The notes beneath the pieces are model-generated. The model was not told the origin of the DNA, ran no database searches, and saw nothing but the letters and a program-made list of their open reading frames with translations. From Ricordea florida (lineage: Eukaryota; Cnidaria; Anthozoa; Corallimorpharia; Ricordeidae), in assembly GCA_949710005.1 (NCBI GenBank), contig OX453273.1, positions 301,001 to 365,000 on the forward strand: 64,000 nucleotides of DNA. The letters run 5' to 3'. Shown piece by piece: positions 12,501-27,500 of this stretch (its first letter is position 1; each line of letters begins with the position of its first letter). Made by a program: the position numbers and the translations under genes.

Positions 12501-15500
12501 AGTATCATCCAACTAGTCTGACAGAAAAAGCAATAATAAAGTTAGCAAATGCAAGTTGAAGAAAGATTTATTTGGGAATAAAACAAAAGAAAGCGCCACG
12601 AATTTCGCTACTCAAGGACTATTACTAATAGACCTCTAGTAGCGTAGCCAATCAGATTGCGGCATTTGCATTAGTCCACTAGTTGGGTGATACTAATATA
12701 AATTAGATCTATGGTCTCACGACAGAGTCACTTGGGTGGTGGTTGCGACGTTTCGACTGCTTACTTGTGGTCTTCTTTAGGCGATGGGGTCGACTGCTCC
12801 AGGTGCAGCATAATATATCACGTTGGTCTGCTGTGATTGGTGCGTTTCGATCCAACTGTTGTTTCCGGTTCATCATGTTTTCCTCCGGCGTCCGCTGACA
12901 TGCCGCCCGCTTGTTTTGATGTTTCCTGATTGTCGGATTCCACGCTTCCGGTATCACGATTCCATTGTCCCTGTTGATGTTGTTAGGGTTAAGTCTTATG
13001 TGGATTGCATCCTTTACCTTCCTTGTATACCAGTGAGTGTCCCGATCAATAAACTTCACATCTTCCCACAGCGGACTGTGTCCGGTCTCGTTGACGTGTT
13101 CCGAAACGGCGGAGCTCTGAGTGCGTGCTAAGCGTATATCTGCGTTGTGTTCTTTAATTCTCTCTTGCATGGGTCGGCCTGTTTCTCCGATATCAACTTT
13201 ACCGCATTCGCAAGGTATCCTGTAAACTACACCATCTGACTAGTCGAGATCTTAACAGTCGTGTCGGACTTGAAGACACTGCGTACTCCTGGTTGTTGTA
13301 GGTTGCGGCGGAGAGTTTCCAAAACCCCCACAAAATTCATTTACTTTTTGTGTTTCGAAAGCCATGAATCTGTTATTTTATTACAGAATTTCGGAAGATA
13401 GGGGTACCGTTTTCAAGAGATAACCTGGCGCACACAAAAGAATGAGCTTGTGAGGATTTTGAAGGGCTTAAAAATTGTCTGTCACTCAATTTAAATTCTG
13501 CCAAACCTCATTTTTAATTTCTAATAAATGTATGGCTAAGGCCTAAATAGAATCTATGCTGTAACTAACAACAAACAGCCCACTACCAACAAAGAGGTTA
13601 CTTGTGCTTACGATCGTATGTTAGAGGTGGATAAACTCAACAGACCACAGCGAAATAAAATGTTGGAATAGCCAATTGAATACTAGAGATATTTCTTGTG
13701 TGTCACAGTTTTCTCCTCCTGCACTAAAGCGCAAGGTAGAAATGCTGGGAGTGTGGCATATGCAGGGAATGCCGAAAGCGGGAAAATGACAGATAAGTAG
13801 AACATACAGCATACATTTAGGAGTAAGATCTTCAAACATCTTGTAAGGCAGTCCACGGGTCACAATTTCAGACAGAATGATCCCATAGCTAAACACATCC
13901 CCTGGCTGAGAGTAAGGGAATCCCTCGTTGAACAGATGCTCTGGTGCAGTCCACAGGCTGTCTGCAGGTAATAACAAAGAAGAAATATAGCTAACTTTCA
14001 GAATGTAAATTTGATAATTTTGATATAAGTTCAACCGCAATTGATTGTCTAAATGGTTTTATCCCAAAACGTTGCTATTGTTATATTTGTCGACTGCGAT
14101 GGTCAGGGTTTCCATCACTTTATGTAGAGACGAAAAAAATGTTGTTAACCTCGACTGTCTTTTCGACAAACTAAGTACGCGAAGTACACAAGGAAGATCA
14201 AACATGGCAAAAAAATAATTTAATAATTGTATAAACGGACTCTTGATTTCTCTTCTTCGTTGTCTAATTATTAAGGAAGCTGGTTGTTGAAATATAAAAG
14301 TGATAAGGAAACCCGGCAAAAGACATACTATAGTATTTGGCATCTATTCCTGCTTCAACATCAACCTCTTGCCCTTCTTTGAAATGAAACAGTCCATGAT
14401 CAGTCACTTTGCATGTCCAGCGGCTGTCAATCACAACATTTGAAGACTTCAGGTTGCCGTGAATCTGCACTGGGCTATTGTGCAAGAAGCTCATACCCTG
14501 TGAAAGAGCAAAAGCACGTCATCATCCGAGTGTACTCATTATGTTGCCTTCCCCAACATGTATTACTTAGATGGTAGAGGACGTCATGTTGTGTAAATGA
14601 GTACAACAGAGTTTTATTGGTGTGTACTGACTCAATTGTGCATTGGGGAGTGTGCTATCAATAAATTAGCAACACAGCAAGAGATTAGTAACTATCTTAG
14701 ACATCTAAAACTACCAGGTGAACAAAAAAATATAGCAGACATCGAGAAACATCGTGATACATACTCGAGCAATGTCAGATGCAATAGACATTTGGAACAT
14801 CCAGTCCAGTTTCAGGTTGTCATTATGTAGCACATCCTATACATAAAGAAGCAACATCCTTTACATATGATTCAACATTTGGAGGCGTGTCATTCGTTCC
14901 ACCCAAAAAGAACATTTCAACAAGTAGAAAATGCAAAAACACAGCATTGGGCAAAACTAATGCAAGCCGCCAATCTTTGAACATCTCACGGTGTCATTGC
15001 AGTTTGGTCAAGGGCTCGGTCTTATATCGCACAAATATAAGCGATAAACCAAAAATGATGTAGTAGAGCTATGACCACTTCCTTAACTCTGACAAGATAT
15101 CGCAATCACCGCTTTTTTAGCTCTGACAAAATATCGCCGCAGCGATATATCTTAAGGCAAGAAATGTGCAATCCTGATATATTGTTCTGGGAAGATAGAG
15201 CGAAGGTTGTGTTAACGCGATATAACATTTTACTGTGAATCAACGTTCAATAGACCAAATGCATAAATGGTGGCCAAAAATGTATTCTTTTGTTTATGTG
15301 TTAATAAAACTCACTAACCTCGCTCTCAAGCAACATTTCTTTTAAATTTTGTCCATACAAACGATGCTAGGGAGTCTAATTAGCACATAAACAAAAGAAT
15401 AATTTTTGGGCCACCATTTATGCATTCGGTCTATCAGCCAGCCCACATGTACAATACTCCGCCAGTTTTGACTCTTGACAGATCTACTTTGTGCTCCATT

Positions 15501-18500
15501 AATTTTGAATACAGGTTATTCCTAATAAGAACAACGATTTTAATGGCTCAAGTTACTCAGTGAGTTTCACGCATTTTCTATCACTAATCAAAGTTGCATA
15601 TTCTGACTAGGTTTGTGACCCTAGGAATGAATAGATGAGTTGATGGGAACTGACGATTAAAATAGAATAGGAAAGCAGAACAAAGTTGTGGCTGCTACAC
15701 CGTTGCACGATTACTTACTTGGAGACTTCCTTTGTTGCAATACTGAGACAAGATACAGACGTTGTTCGGTTCCACACAGGCACCAACAAATGTATTTATG
15801 TTCTGGTGGTTGATGTCTTTCATCTAAAGTGGAGTAAAGAGTGAATTGTATCAGCAAGATGTTAGATATTTAAGCGAAAGGCATTATTTTTGTCCTCAAG
15901 CATCTGAGGTGAATCCTAATTCCTCAAATTTTATTGGCTAATCAGGGACGCGTGACGGGTCCAGCGTTTTACGATACGGCCCACGGGCTGAATTTTTTCC
16001 CTGCTGTAGCAATTTCCTATCTTTTTTCTTACTTTAAAAAGAAGGCATCTAAAAAAATAAGTTATTTATCGGGCTAGGTCGGTCCGTATATGGGAAAAAG
16101 CTGTGCTCTTGGTCTTGAGTACGGCCCTCGGGCACAGTTTTTTCCCATACCGACCTTCCGCCCGGTAAATAACGTATATCAATGTTAGATATTTGCTGAT
16201 ATTTGTCATTGCGTCTACACATAACAAAACTACAGGTTATATTTTTTGAGTTCAGTAGATGTGAGTTTTATCGGTAAGAGTATAGCAGCCTGGCTTCTGC
16301 TAGTGTCCCTCAAGTCCTCCCCCTCCCATCCATCAGAGACTTATGTTGAACTTGAACAGAGACCCATAAGACTTGAAACGTGTAACTCAAGTTCACAGTT
16401 TGTCCAGATTCAATATTTCCCAAGTACTGTATTTCGAAACTGCTTCACGGTCTCAGTTTTTGTGCTTGATGGAACAGTCTTGCTTGCGTGGCGCATTGTG
16501 AGCAACATACACTTGGAACTTGCTCTTGTCCGCCGCCATGTATTGAGCGGCAGAGGCGGGATCACGTTTCCCGGTATGTAAGTCATGCTACTAAAGCCAA
16601 TTGATTGGCTCATTTGGCTCCATTTTCTAAACATGGTGTTTGGCAGATTGAATATGGACAAGATGTGTTTAAATACATTCAAAGGCAGTCACATGTTTCA
16701 AGTATTACGAGTTTCTGAATTGAAAGGTCTGGTGCTTTACCAATGGATCTTTACCTCTTTCAATTCCAGCAATACTTCACGAGTCAATGTAATATTTGAC
16801 TTCTGAATCTTCTTCACTGCCACCAGGTTGCCCTGTTATTAAAAATATCGATAAGGTAACAAAAAGCTATGTCTTACATGAATAATCTAGAACGATTTAT
16901 GTTTCAAACATAACGATGCAAATGAAGTATTTACCTCCATCAGGAGCCCATTACTAGTAATAAGTTCCTGCCTCAATTTACAATGAATGAAACCGTGTCT
17001 TTTACGAAACAATGAAAAATAGAATCATTAAAAACCAGTCGGCCAAACTTGATCTCGATGAAATGCTGCTAAAAAGTGCATCAAAACATTGGGTGCTACT
17101 TACAGTTTTGCGCAAAGACACAGTTAATACACACTTTATTCAAAACATGAATGTTGGTGAAAACTGCTTTTTGTAGGACAAGAAAAGTCTGATTGACCAT
17201 TTTTTCTGTTAGAAAGTCAAAGGGGCCTTAATTTTGAGAAAGGGTTAACTCAGACCGGATGCCTTGTTAGGTTCCCTAAAGCCTGTTAATTGGAGATAAC
17301 GAGGTTCTCTAACTTGTCAAACTTGGGAGCCCGATGGACCACTGTAAACTGCAGATACGATGCCTCATTTAAAGGAGAAGTAGGTCGAAAATTGCACATT
17401 GTTTTCTTTAAGCCAACGGAAAGGTCATACATAGATAAATTAATTTTCAAAACTTCAGCCTTCAAAGTGCTTCCAAACCGTGTGAAATTCCTGTCTAAAC
17501 TCGCACTAAAATCAACACAGAACGCCGCCATCTTGTAACTTAGCAGCCTAGAGATGTATGCGTGACGTCAAAGAGCTTTCACCGTGATTGCCGATAAAAA
17601 TGGCGACTGGGGACTAATGGCGACTATTGCTTGGAGCCAAAACGTGCTCCAGATAAGAACCAGGCGTCTGATCACGACAACGATGAGTCTGAAAGACTCA
17701 GTAATTCCAACTGGTGTACTTACGGATGTTATGAGCTAAAGAGAGTATCTGCTGTCTCGAAGAGCAGGAATCGGAAAACAAGTTTACGGACGGTATTCCC
17801 TTCACGACCGAAGTGTCTCAGTGTCCGACAGTCGGCTGAGGTTATTTGTTATTGTCACGCCAGTCGCCCGAAGATCGTCAAAGTGTTTTAAACCGCAGTC
17901 ATTAAGGCCTAAAGAGTAAAGAAGGACGAAGTAACGTTTTGTTTTCACGACTTAGTGTAGACTTGTTGAAAGGCGTATTTACAAGAGCATTACTGGATCA
18001 CAACTCGCTCTCGAGACCCACTTCTACTTCGTATTTATTCCAACTTGTTTAATTTGTTTAATGTGACTGAATTGTGAGTGAGCCGAATTCGTAGGGACTG
18101 TGTTAAGTTCAGATAGAGAAAAGAAAATTAACCGTCGTGTGCTCACGTTCTCTTTTAAACCTTGAATTTGGTCATTTGACGTTGTTGTTTTGCAGAGAAC
18201 GGCAAAGAAATGTACGAAAATGCATGATGCACGTGCAGATTTGCTAATTAAACCTATTGTTTTATGACGTTCTCGTTACTTCTTTGACCACAGCTGCATT
18301 TTGTTTAATTCCTCGCGAAGCGAGGCCGAAGGCCGAGCGTAGCGAGGTTACTAATCGTGTCGGTTCCGGTCAGACCACGTGGCTCGCAAGCCCGAGTAAA
18401 TCGAGCCGAGAGTTTTTATATATGTATATATATATATTTATATATATGTTTATATATATCTATATTTTAAAGGTGTCCGTTCGCAGGCCAGGTTACCTGG

Positions 18501-21500
18501 CAATAGTAACGCACTTGAGAACGCTGAATTTCCGCCATTATTCGGTGATGCCTTTTTGAAAGTAATGTAAATTTTGTGGAAACCGATTTCACTCGTCCTG
18601 GAAGTACATCCCAGCAAGGTGATCTCCAAGATATTCAAGAAATATTAGCACGAGATCGTCGCCGAGTAAGTTCGGATACCGTGAAAATCAACACGAGGAA
18701 AGCACGACTCAAAGCAGGGATAGAGAAACGACAGCAGGGAGAATAACAACAGAAATCGCAGCCAAGACAACAACTGCTCGCTCCAGAAAAAGGCAAACGA
18801 AACAGCAGGGAAAAGGACCAGGAATTCAATCAAGTTAGTTTTGAATTTGAATGTGTTATTGATAGAAATACAGGACATGAGTGAACGATTACATAACGAA
18901 ATATATTGGTGTACTACATTTAGCAAAACGACTTAGAAGGGACACCGAGTAAGAACGACTTCAACGATTGGAGATGTCTCTGGAAAATAATTCTATTAGT
19001 CTAAAACCGGAATCGGAAGACGACCAACAGATTACAAGAGAATGTAAATAGGTATTTTTCATAATAAAACGATAGCGTTTCCAGTTTGAAGTAATTTCCA
19101 ACACAGAGAGTTGCAGTTGTTATAGCAATCATTTATAACGATGTGATCTGATATCATTGCAACAGTGAAAATATTGTAAATTTTCTTGATCTAGCAGTTA
19201 TGTTAAACATTTTCAACAGAATGTATACCCTGTGTCACTATAAAGTACGTGTTCTGCAATATTATCAGTGATCAATGTGATCATTTTAAAATAAAGCAAA
19301 TGTGATTACTGAATTCTGAGTAGTATTTCTCTTTGCTATATATATATATATATATGTATGTATTCTCTGATTGAAAGGTTTCAATAATATTGTGTAGAGA
19401 CAAGTTTCATAGCCTTTTCACAATGGGTCAGTTTTACCTTAGAGTGCAATGACCCCCCCCCCCTGATAATATTGCTATCTAGAACCCCTGCCCTTTTTTC
19501 ACAAATGAAATGTTAATTCAAGCCTTAATTTGCAAAGTTAGACATAACATATTAACTTTGTTACTTTCTGCCGTTTACTTTATTTTTATGTCAAATATCA
19601 ATATTTCATAACAACCACAACATGCAATTAACCTTTTACATTGGAAAAACTTTATAAAGAAGAAAATAAATTTTGTAATGCCAAAATGTTTATGATCTTT
19701 CTCATATATTCATTGCAAGTGTGCTGTATGTAGTAACAAGTGTTTCAAGTTTCCTAAATGCCCTATGCTTTCAATAATGATTTTCCACACAAACTTTCTA
19801 GACAAATGACTGCACTAGATTCTAAGCCTTTAAGAAGAAATGGTATTGTTTGGAGCTGTTTTGATTACTACCACCTCTGATGGAAAGCCTATTAAGAAGA
19901 TTTTTGTATTGCTTTTAGTAGTAGAGTAACAATAACTTTACCAAGATTAAGACATGAATCCCACCCCATAAAAATATATTATGTTTAACATAAAAAATAT
20001 AACAATAATAATATCAATACCAGTAATAATAATAGTAATGATAATAATAATGATAATAATATAATGATAGTTCTTCTCGTTACTATATGTCATTGGTTAC
20101 AGTTCAATACCTCTGGCTGCCATGACTTTTTCGATGAAATACCGTCCTTATATTAAATCTTTCTGTGGTGTTTCGGGCCCAAGTAGAATAAAAGATTCCG
20201 GCACTTAAACAACGATAACCCTTTTTATTTCTCTGTCTCCGAGCACATGCTCCCGTTCTGCATCCCATAATGCACTAGGGATCATGTGACTCACACGTCA
20301 CAATAGAAACACTACATCTCCCCCTAAGTTATTACAAATGTTAGTACTAGAGAAAAACTAAATGAAAGGTATTACGAACCTAATTGAAGTCTTTAAAACA
20401 AACATACAGTCTCTCTCTTAATGTCTCTTGCACAATCTAAAACTAAGTGCATACGTAGTCTTTCAAATAGGCGGGTGGTTGTCTAGAACGCGCAGGTCGC
20501 AAAACAACTGAATCGCCTGGCAAAGGGTTGGGTGGAGTCTCTTGCACCTCTGCTGCTGGCTGGCTTGCGACTGTCATTGGATGCGCTTGTTTCACCTGGT
20601 CTGGTTCTTGGGGTTGTTGTGTTGGCTGTACTTGGTCTTCCCTTTCAGTGGTTTCAGGTGCAACAAATTTCTTCATGTGGGCTATGTTTCGCATTTTATT
20701 GTTTCCATTTGTATCTTCAAGTATGACAGCATTTCCATCCTTGTGAATAACTTTGTATGGCTCAGGTTCATAATTGGGTGAAAGTTTGTTCTCTCGAGCC
20801 TGTTTCAGTAGGACTTGATCACCCTCTTCAATGTCGCTGAATTTGGCAGCGCGTGTTCTGTCTGCATACTCCTTCTGTCTAAGTTTAGCACGAGCATCCC
20901 TGTCTTTTAAGAGCAGTTGCCATTGTGCTTCAGTGGCTCGATCCTTGGGGATTTGAACTTTTGGAAGTTTGTCACGCAGCTTCCTCCCCATCAGTAGTTC
21001 TGCAGGTGATATCCCGGTAACAGTGTGAGGGGTAACTCTGTACTGGAAGAGAAAGTCTGCAAGTGCTTTTCGCCAATCTTTACCCTCTAGACGTGCGATT
21101 CTCACAATTTTCAGTAAGGTCTCATTGCAACGCTCTACTTCGCCATTGCTTTGGGGCCAAAAGGGCACGCCCTTTTTGTGCTCGATTGCTAGATATTCTA
21201 GGAATCCCTCAAATTCCTTGGATGCAAATGGAGGTCCGTTGTCACTACGGACAGTCTCGGGTAGACCATGTGTTCTAAAAATAGCCTCCATGGACTTGAT
21301 TACATGTTTGGCATCTGTTGTCTTGAGAAGGACAGCTTCGATCCAGCGAGAATAGTAGTCTACAACTACCAGGAGGTGATCTCCACCTGTAATCTCTAGA
21401 AGATCAACCGAGATTTCTTGCCATGGGGAGTCTGGTAGTCTGGTTGATCTCACTGGCTCTGGTTTGGATCGGGGTCCGACAAGCTGGCAGGGGTGACATG

Positions 21501-24500
21501 TTCGTACTACTTGCTCTACTTGCTTGTCCATTCGCGGCCACCATACTTTTTCTCGTAACCTGGCTTTAGTTCGGACCATACCTTGGTGTCCTTCGTGAGC
21601 CAGCATTATGGTGCGCTTTTGAAGGTTCTGTGGGATGATGATGCGGCTTCCTCTCATCACCACCTGCCCTATCACCCACAGTTCATCTTTAACTGCTTTG
21701 TAAATTGTGCCTTGTAACTAGCTCCAATCATCTGTCATTACAGCCTGACGTAGCTTCTTTAGTGTTGGGTCTTTTTCAGAAGCGATTTCAACTTCCTTTG
21801 GTACCAACGCAGCTGGTACAGCCTCACTTACTACGCTGTACGCAAACTCTTCTGTAGCTTGAGTTTCGTGATCATGGGTAGAACCAACCGGTAGGCGGCT
21901 GAGGACATCTGCAGCATTGTCCTTGCCCCGGATATGTGTCAGCTTGTATTGGAACTGCTGTAAATAGAGAAGCCATCTTTCTATTCTTGCAGATGGGGGC
22001 TTGGACTTTGCTCCGAGTACGATGAGAAGAGGCTTGTGATCAGTGCAGATTTCAAAGCTAATGCCATAGAGGTACAAGTAGAATTTTTCACAAGCCCACC
22101 TTACAGCTAGGGCTTCTCTTTCAAATTGGGAGTACCTCATTTCAACCTTACTCAGCTTCCTGCTGGCATAATATATTGGCCTGTAGCTTCCATCTTCTTG
22201 CTCCTGTTCCAGAATCGCCCCAACTCCCACGGGTGAAGCGTCAGTTGTCAGACGAGTTTCTGCGCCCTGTCTGAAATATGCCATCACTGGTGCATGAGTC
22301 AACCGGTCTTTTATCTCTTGGACTGACTTTGCTTCCTTTACTCCCCACTTCCACTTTCCATGTTTCGTAGTGAGGTCCCACAATGGACTCGATATTGTTG
22401 CAAAGTTAGGAATGAACTTTGAACAGAACTGCACGGAGCCAAGAAAACTTCTTACTTCTGATGGGTTTTGGGGTGCTGGTGCCTCAACAATAGCTTTCAC
22501 ACGTTCACTAGACACTTTCAGCCCTTCCCCAGAGAGCACATCACCCATGTAGATCATGCTGCTGACACCAATTTCACATTTTTCATAGTTAAGTGTAAGC
22601 CCACTTTCGTTAAGCTTGCGCATGACCCTCTGTAAGTTTTTATCATGCTCTTCATCATTTGTGCCAACAACTCGCAGGTCATCATGGAGGTTGTATGCCC
22701 CTGGGCAGTCTTGGATGATCTGCCACACAATTTGCTGGAATTTTTCCGTGGCCATGTTTACACCGAAAAGCAGGCGCTTGTATCTGTAAAGGCCATTAGG
22801 GGCAGCAAAGGTTGTAATGTCCCTTGAGTCTGGGTGTAACTCAATTTGATGGAAAGCCATATTTAAATCTAATTTAGAGAAAACTTTGGCATTTGAGACT
22901 TCTTGGAGTGTTTCTTCTACGGTGGGGACTGGGTGTTTCTCCCGCACAATGGCCTGGTTCGCTTGTCTCATATCCAGACAGATTCTAATGTCCCCGTTAG
23001 GTTTCTCGACCACTACTAAGGGGTTGACCCAGCTGGTAGGTCCCTCTACTTTCTCAATAACATCAAGCTTCAGTAACTCCTCCAATTTCTCTGTGACTTT
23101 TTTTCGTCTACTAAAAGGAATTCTGCGTGGGGGTTGAGCAACTGGCTGCACCTTTTCGTCAATGTGTAACTTGAGTTGGTATCCTTTGAGCTTCCCCAGG
23201 CCTTGGAAGACTTTGGGAAACTTTGCCCTTAGGGAGGCCTTTCTATCTGCTTGTTTTGGATTGTTACTAGCACCATCAGATTCAACATCACAGCTGTTAA
23301 CAGGGATACCAACCCTTAAAACACCAAGCAATTCAGATGCATCGCGGCCTAATAGCGTGGCAGCTTTACTATGCGTAACATAAAACTCAACGCTCAGGGA
23401 CTTTTGGGTTTGCGGTACACGTACATCAAGATTACATTTTCCTTTGATTTGGAGTGGCTCTTCAGATGCATAAGCAAAAACTCTTTTGTTGCACTCCAAC
23501 AATTTAACATTACCCCCCGTTACAAGGTTAAATACTTCCTCGGACATCAAATTACAACTAGCACCAGAGTCTATAATGACATTAATAGTCTTATCTGCAA
23601 TCTCCAGCTTTAGAGTGTTCCTGTCATCTGTCTCCCCAGTGTAAAACACGTAGAAATCATCCTTTCTTGCAGAGTTCCCAGCAGTCTCGTCCTCAGTTAC
23701 TTGGCGTACATCACGTTGGCACTGTGAACTTCCTCCACGACTTTGTTTTCTGCCAGAGTTTCCACGACCGCGACTCGAACTCCGACTAGAATCTCGCCCT
23801 TTACTCTGTTTGGAGTGACAGCACACTTCGAAATGACCCACGTTGCCACATTTCCCGCATTTGTGGTCACGTGAACGAAAGCATTCCCTCGCGAAGTGTC
23901 CCGCTTTATCGCACCGCCAACATTTTCCCCCTTTTTTGACGCTTGGAGATATGTTATTTACTTGGCCATTACGGTTAAGAACGAGTGCTTCTTTGTCATG
24001 GTATTGGCTAACGATTTCCATTAGTTTGCTCAATGTTAATGTTTCTTCGCGATACAACTTGGCCTTGAGGTTTTTGTCTTGAATGAAAGAAATCGCACGA
24101 TCTCTCACCTGGTTATCCCTTTCACCTTCGTATTCACAATGTTCGGCTAATTTCTGCAAGCGTGTGATGAAATTGTTAATGGTTTCTCCAGCGGTTGGTT
24201 GAGCTGCGAGAAACGCCTGTCTTGCCATCGGCGCGTTTTTTCTCGGTTTGAAATGTTCGGATAGGCTGTCCATAGCTTTCTTGTAATCCTTCGCTTCGCC
24301 TCGTTTGTCGGCAGGAATTGAGTTATTAAAAACGTCTCTGACTTGGGGCCCGGCGAGGTGAAGTAGAAGCGCCCTCTTCTGTGTTGGGTCGCTGATTCCC
24401 GAGGCAGTCACGTACAATTCGAATTCGTCTTTCCAAGTTAACCATCGTTGTGCGAGTGTAGCTGGCTCGCCCACAGCGTCGAACGCTTGTAAACCTGGCA

Positions 24501-27500
24501 GTCCGCTCAAGGATACGGCCATCTGTGCGAGTTTTCCACCGTTTAAACTCGTTAACCACTTTTTATCCGCTTTTCGTCTTTATCCTCGTCGCCAAATGTG
24601 GTGTTTCGGGCCCAAGTAGAATAAAAGATTCCGGCACTTAAACAACGATAACCCTTTTTATTTCTCTGTCTCCGAGCACATGCTCCCGTTCTCCATCCCA
24701 TAATGCACTAGGGATCATGTGACTCACACGTCACAATAGAAACACTACACTTTCTTCTGCAGTTTTTATAATAGAAATTTTCATATATTCAAAATAATGT
24801 ACTACTCTATGGTTGGATATGGATATTTTGCCTGTTTCTGTAACAGCACAATTAAACTTTCATGTGGTATATACTTTTGACTGATTGATGTTGATTTCAC
24901 ATTATTTTTTTACAGGAGTACGTAGTGCAGCAATCTTTTTGAACATATTAAGATTTCAATAACTCTTTCTTACATGTATTGTTTTTATGATATGACCTAA
25001 AAATAGCACAACCACATACTATACAGTGGGCACTCACTATTACCAAACCTTTATTCAAAGCTTTTGTAGAATCCAATTGTTTTACCCCCAATTTGTTGAT
25101 ATGGCATCTCTTTTGAGGGAAGAGGAATTTTTCTATCTACCACTGGGGGTACCATTGCAACTGGAAAGAGTACACACATTAAAACATGCACTATTCATAA
25201 TGCTCTCAATTGTGGTTACCCGGGAATGAAATAATGACTGCAGTAGACAATAAAATATCTAATCAGAAGATTCTTCTTACAATGAATCTCATGCAATTAT
25301 AACCAAAAAAACATAAACAAAAATTAATTGGAGCGTTCAGCTCATCCTCTGTGTAAGAACATATTGTGTTCAAAAGTGATGTACAACAAAGAAGACAAAG
25401 CAGTAGAGACTAAGAAAATAAAACTAAAGAAAAAAAACACAGGTTTTTACACCGTGGTAAACACAAGCATTCATATCAACTCTTCAAGATTTCACCTGCA
25501 AAAGATTTACAATCATTTTCAATTTGTGTTAAGTGAATATTATTGTGATACTTCATCGACTCTGTATTCCCTGTCAAGATAATAAATAATTTTACTTCTA
25601 TTCCCTCTGGTGCAATCTCAGTGGCAGTGAAAGAGCTAAATGAAGGTCAATTTTTAAGCACTGTGTTGAGCGGTATACTGATCTTGTAATTTGCACCAGG
25701 TGTCACTAATTGTGTACCAAACACAGCATAAGAAATAAAATAATGGGGATTACGCTAATATAAAAAATAAAATATATAATATAAAAAAAAATAAAGAATA
25801 AAATATGAAAGCATTGTGACTTCTTCAAAAACTAGCTTCGCGAGGTTTTTGCGGGAGTCGTATTTCTAGTATTTAATATTTCGTGTTCAATATGGAATCC
25901 TGGCATTTGCCAAATTTAAGCGTCCAGATTGCACCAGATTGCATCTCAGAGTACTTAAATTTTCAAAATTTTCCGGGGGGGCATGCCCCCGGACCCCCCT
26001 AGTAAGTCGCGACTTCGTCGCTTCAAATGGGCGCTCTCACGCCCATATTGCCAATATTCTGAATTATGCCACGCCAGGGCTTACAAACAAAAAAAGGCTA
26101 GGAACGCCCCTGAAAGCATTCTCAAATATTGCGAAGGAATTCACAAACGTTTTTAACTATAGTTAAGTGTCAAGGTCGGTTAACTTGCTATGATTTTTGT
26201 CTAAACTTTCGTCTGCCATTAGTACGGTCTTTCTACCTACAAAGTCATGGAGTATATTCAACAAAAAACACAAATTATCAATGTACTATATTCTGTTCCT
26301 GATGAAATTAACCATTCTATTTGCGTAAATGTATTTAAAAGATTTGTACACGCTACTGGGAAATGCAGGACACAACTCTTGTCATTTTCGTTTTAAAACG
26401 AACACCTCGGTAAAATAAATGTTTACTCCAAGCAGGGTGCAAAGAAAATTAATTTTACAGATTGCCCTTCGGGCAAGCTGTAACCAACATCTACCAGCCC
26501 GAAAAACATTTTTCACGAGAATGAAAAAATAATTATTAACTAGAAATACGACTCCCGCAAAAACCTCGCGAAGCTAGTTTTTGAAGAAGTCACAATGCTT
26601 TCATATTTTATTCTTTATTTCTTTTTATATTTTATATTTATTTTTTATATCAGCGTACTCCCCATTATTTTATTTCTTATGCTGTGTTTGGTACACAATT
26701 AGTGACACCTGGTGCAAATTACAAGATCAGTATACCGCTCAACACAGTGCTTAAAAATTGACCTTCATTTAGCTCTTTCACTGCCACTGAGATTGCCCCA
26801 GAGGGAATAGAAGTAAAATTATTTATTATCTTGACAGGGAATACAGAGTCGATGAAGTATCACAATAATATTCACTTAACACAAATTGAAAATGATTGAA
26901 AATCTTTTGCAAGTGAAATCTTGAAGAGTTGATATGAATGCTTGTGTTTACCACGGTGTAAAAACCTGTGTTTTTTTTCTTTAGTTTTATTGTCTTAGTC
27001 TCTACTGCTTTGTCTTCTTTGTTGTACATCACTTTTGAACACAATATGTTCTTACACAGAGGATGAGTTGAATGCTCCAATTATTTTTTGTTTATGTTTT
27101 TTGGTTATAATTGCATGAGATTCATTGTAAGAAGAATCTTCTGATTAGATATTTTATTGTCTACAGCAGTCATTATTTCATTCCCGGGTAACCACAATTG
27201 GAGAGCATTATGAATAGTGCATGTTTTAATTTGTGTACTCTTTTCAGTTGCAATGGTACCCACAGTGGTAGATAGAAAAATTCCTCTTCCCTCAAAAGAG
27301 ATGCCATATCAACAGAAGTGTGAGATACAATGTCACTACATAAAAAAAATTGGGGGTAAAACAATTGGATTCTACAAAAGCTTTGAATAAAGAAAATGGG
27401 TAAATCTAACGAGTTGATTAAGTAAGTTATACCACCGTAAGGTAAAAAGGAGGTGCTGACGTTTCGAGCGTTAGCCCTTCGTCGGAGCGAAACTATCCCC

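Larger units (their letters stand above)
20164..24749 (-). mobile_element. Ty3/gypsy-type LTR retrotransposon, nearly intact
   Basis: A 4586-bp element on the minus strand with two 153-bp LTRs (20164-20316 and 24597-24749) that start TG and end CA. They differ at one visible base (GTTCTGCATCC against GTTCTCCATCC). After the 5' LTR is a primer-binding site (TGGCGACGAGGAT, from 24594 leftwards), which resembles the PBS of mag-like elements. Before the 3' LTR is a polypurine tract (TAGGGGGAGA). Domain order gag, protease, RT, RNase H, integrase is Ty3/gypsy. The insertion is in the left arm of the giant inverted repeat only, so it is younger than that repeat. No envelope gene is seen. Confidence 0.95.

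Noticed and set aside
12823-13131. 102-codon plus-strand frame
   Set aside because: Antisense of the Penelope-like GIY-YIG frame, whose protein matches a known family.
18645-18926. Hydrophobic frame ([14 protein letters not shown]...) in both repeat arms, resembling a membrane protein
   Set aside because: It is the reverse complement of the charged conserved peptide; hydrophobicity is a by-product of reading Lys/Glu-rich codons backwards.
25328-25582. 84-codon frame present in both arms (25328 and 26826)
   Set aside because: Conserved only because the arms are copies; no domain and low-complexity Lys-rich run.
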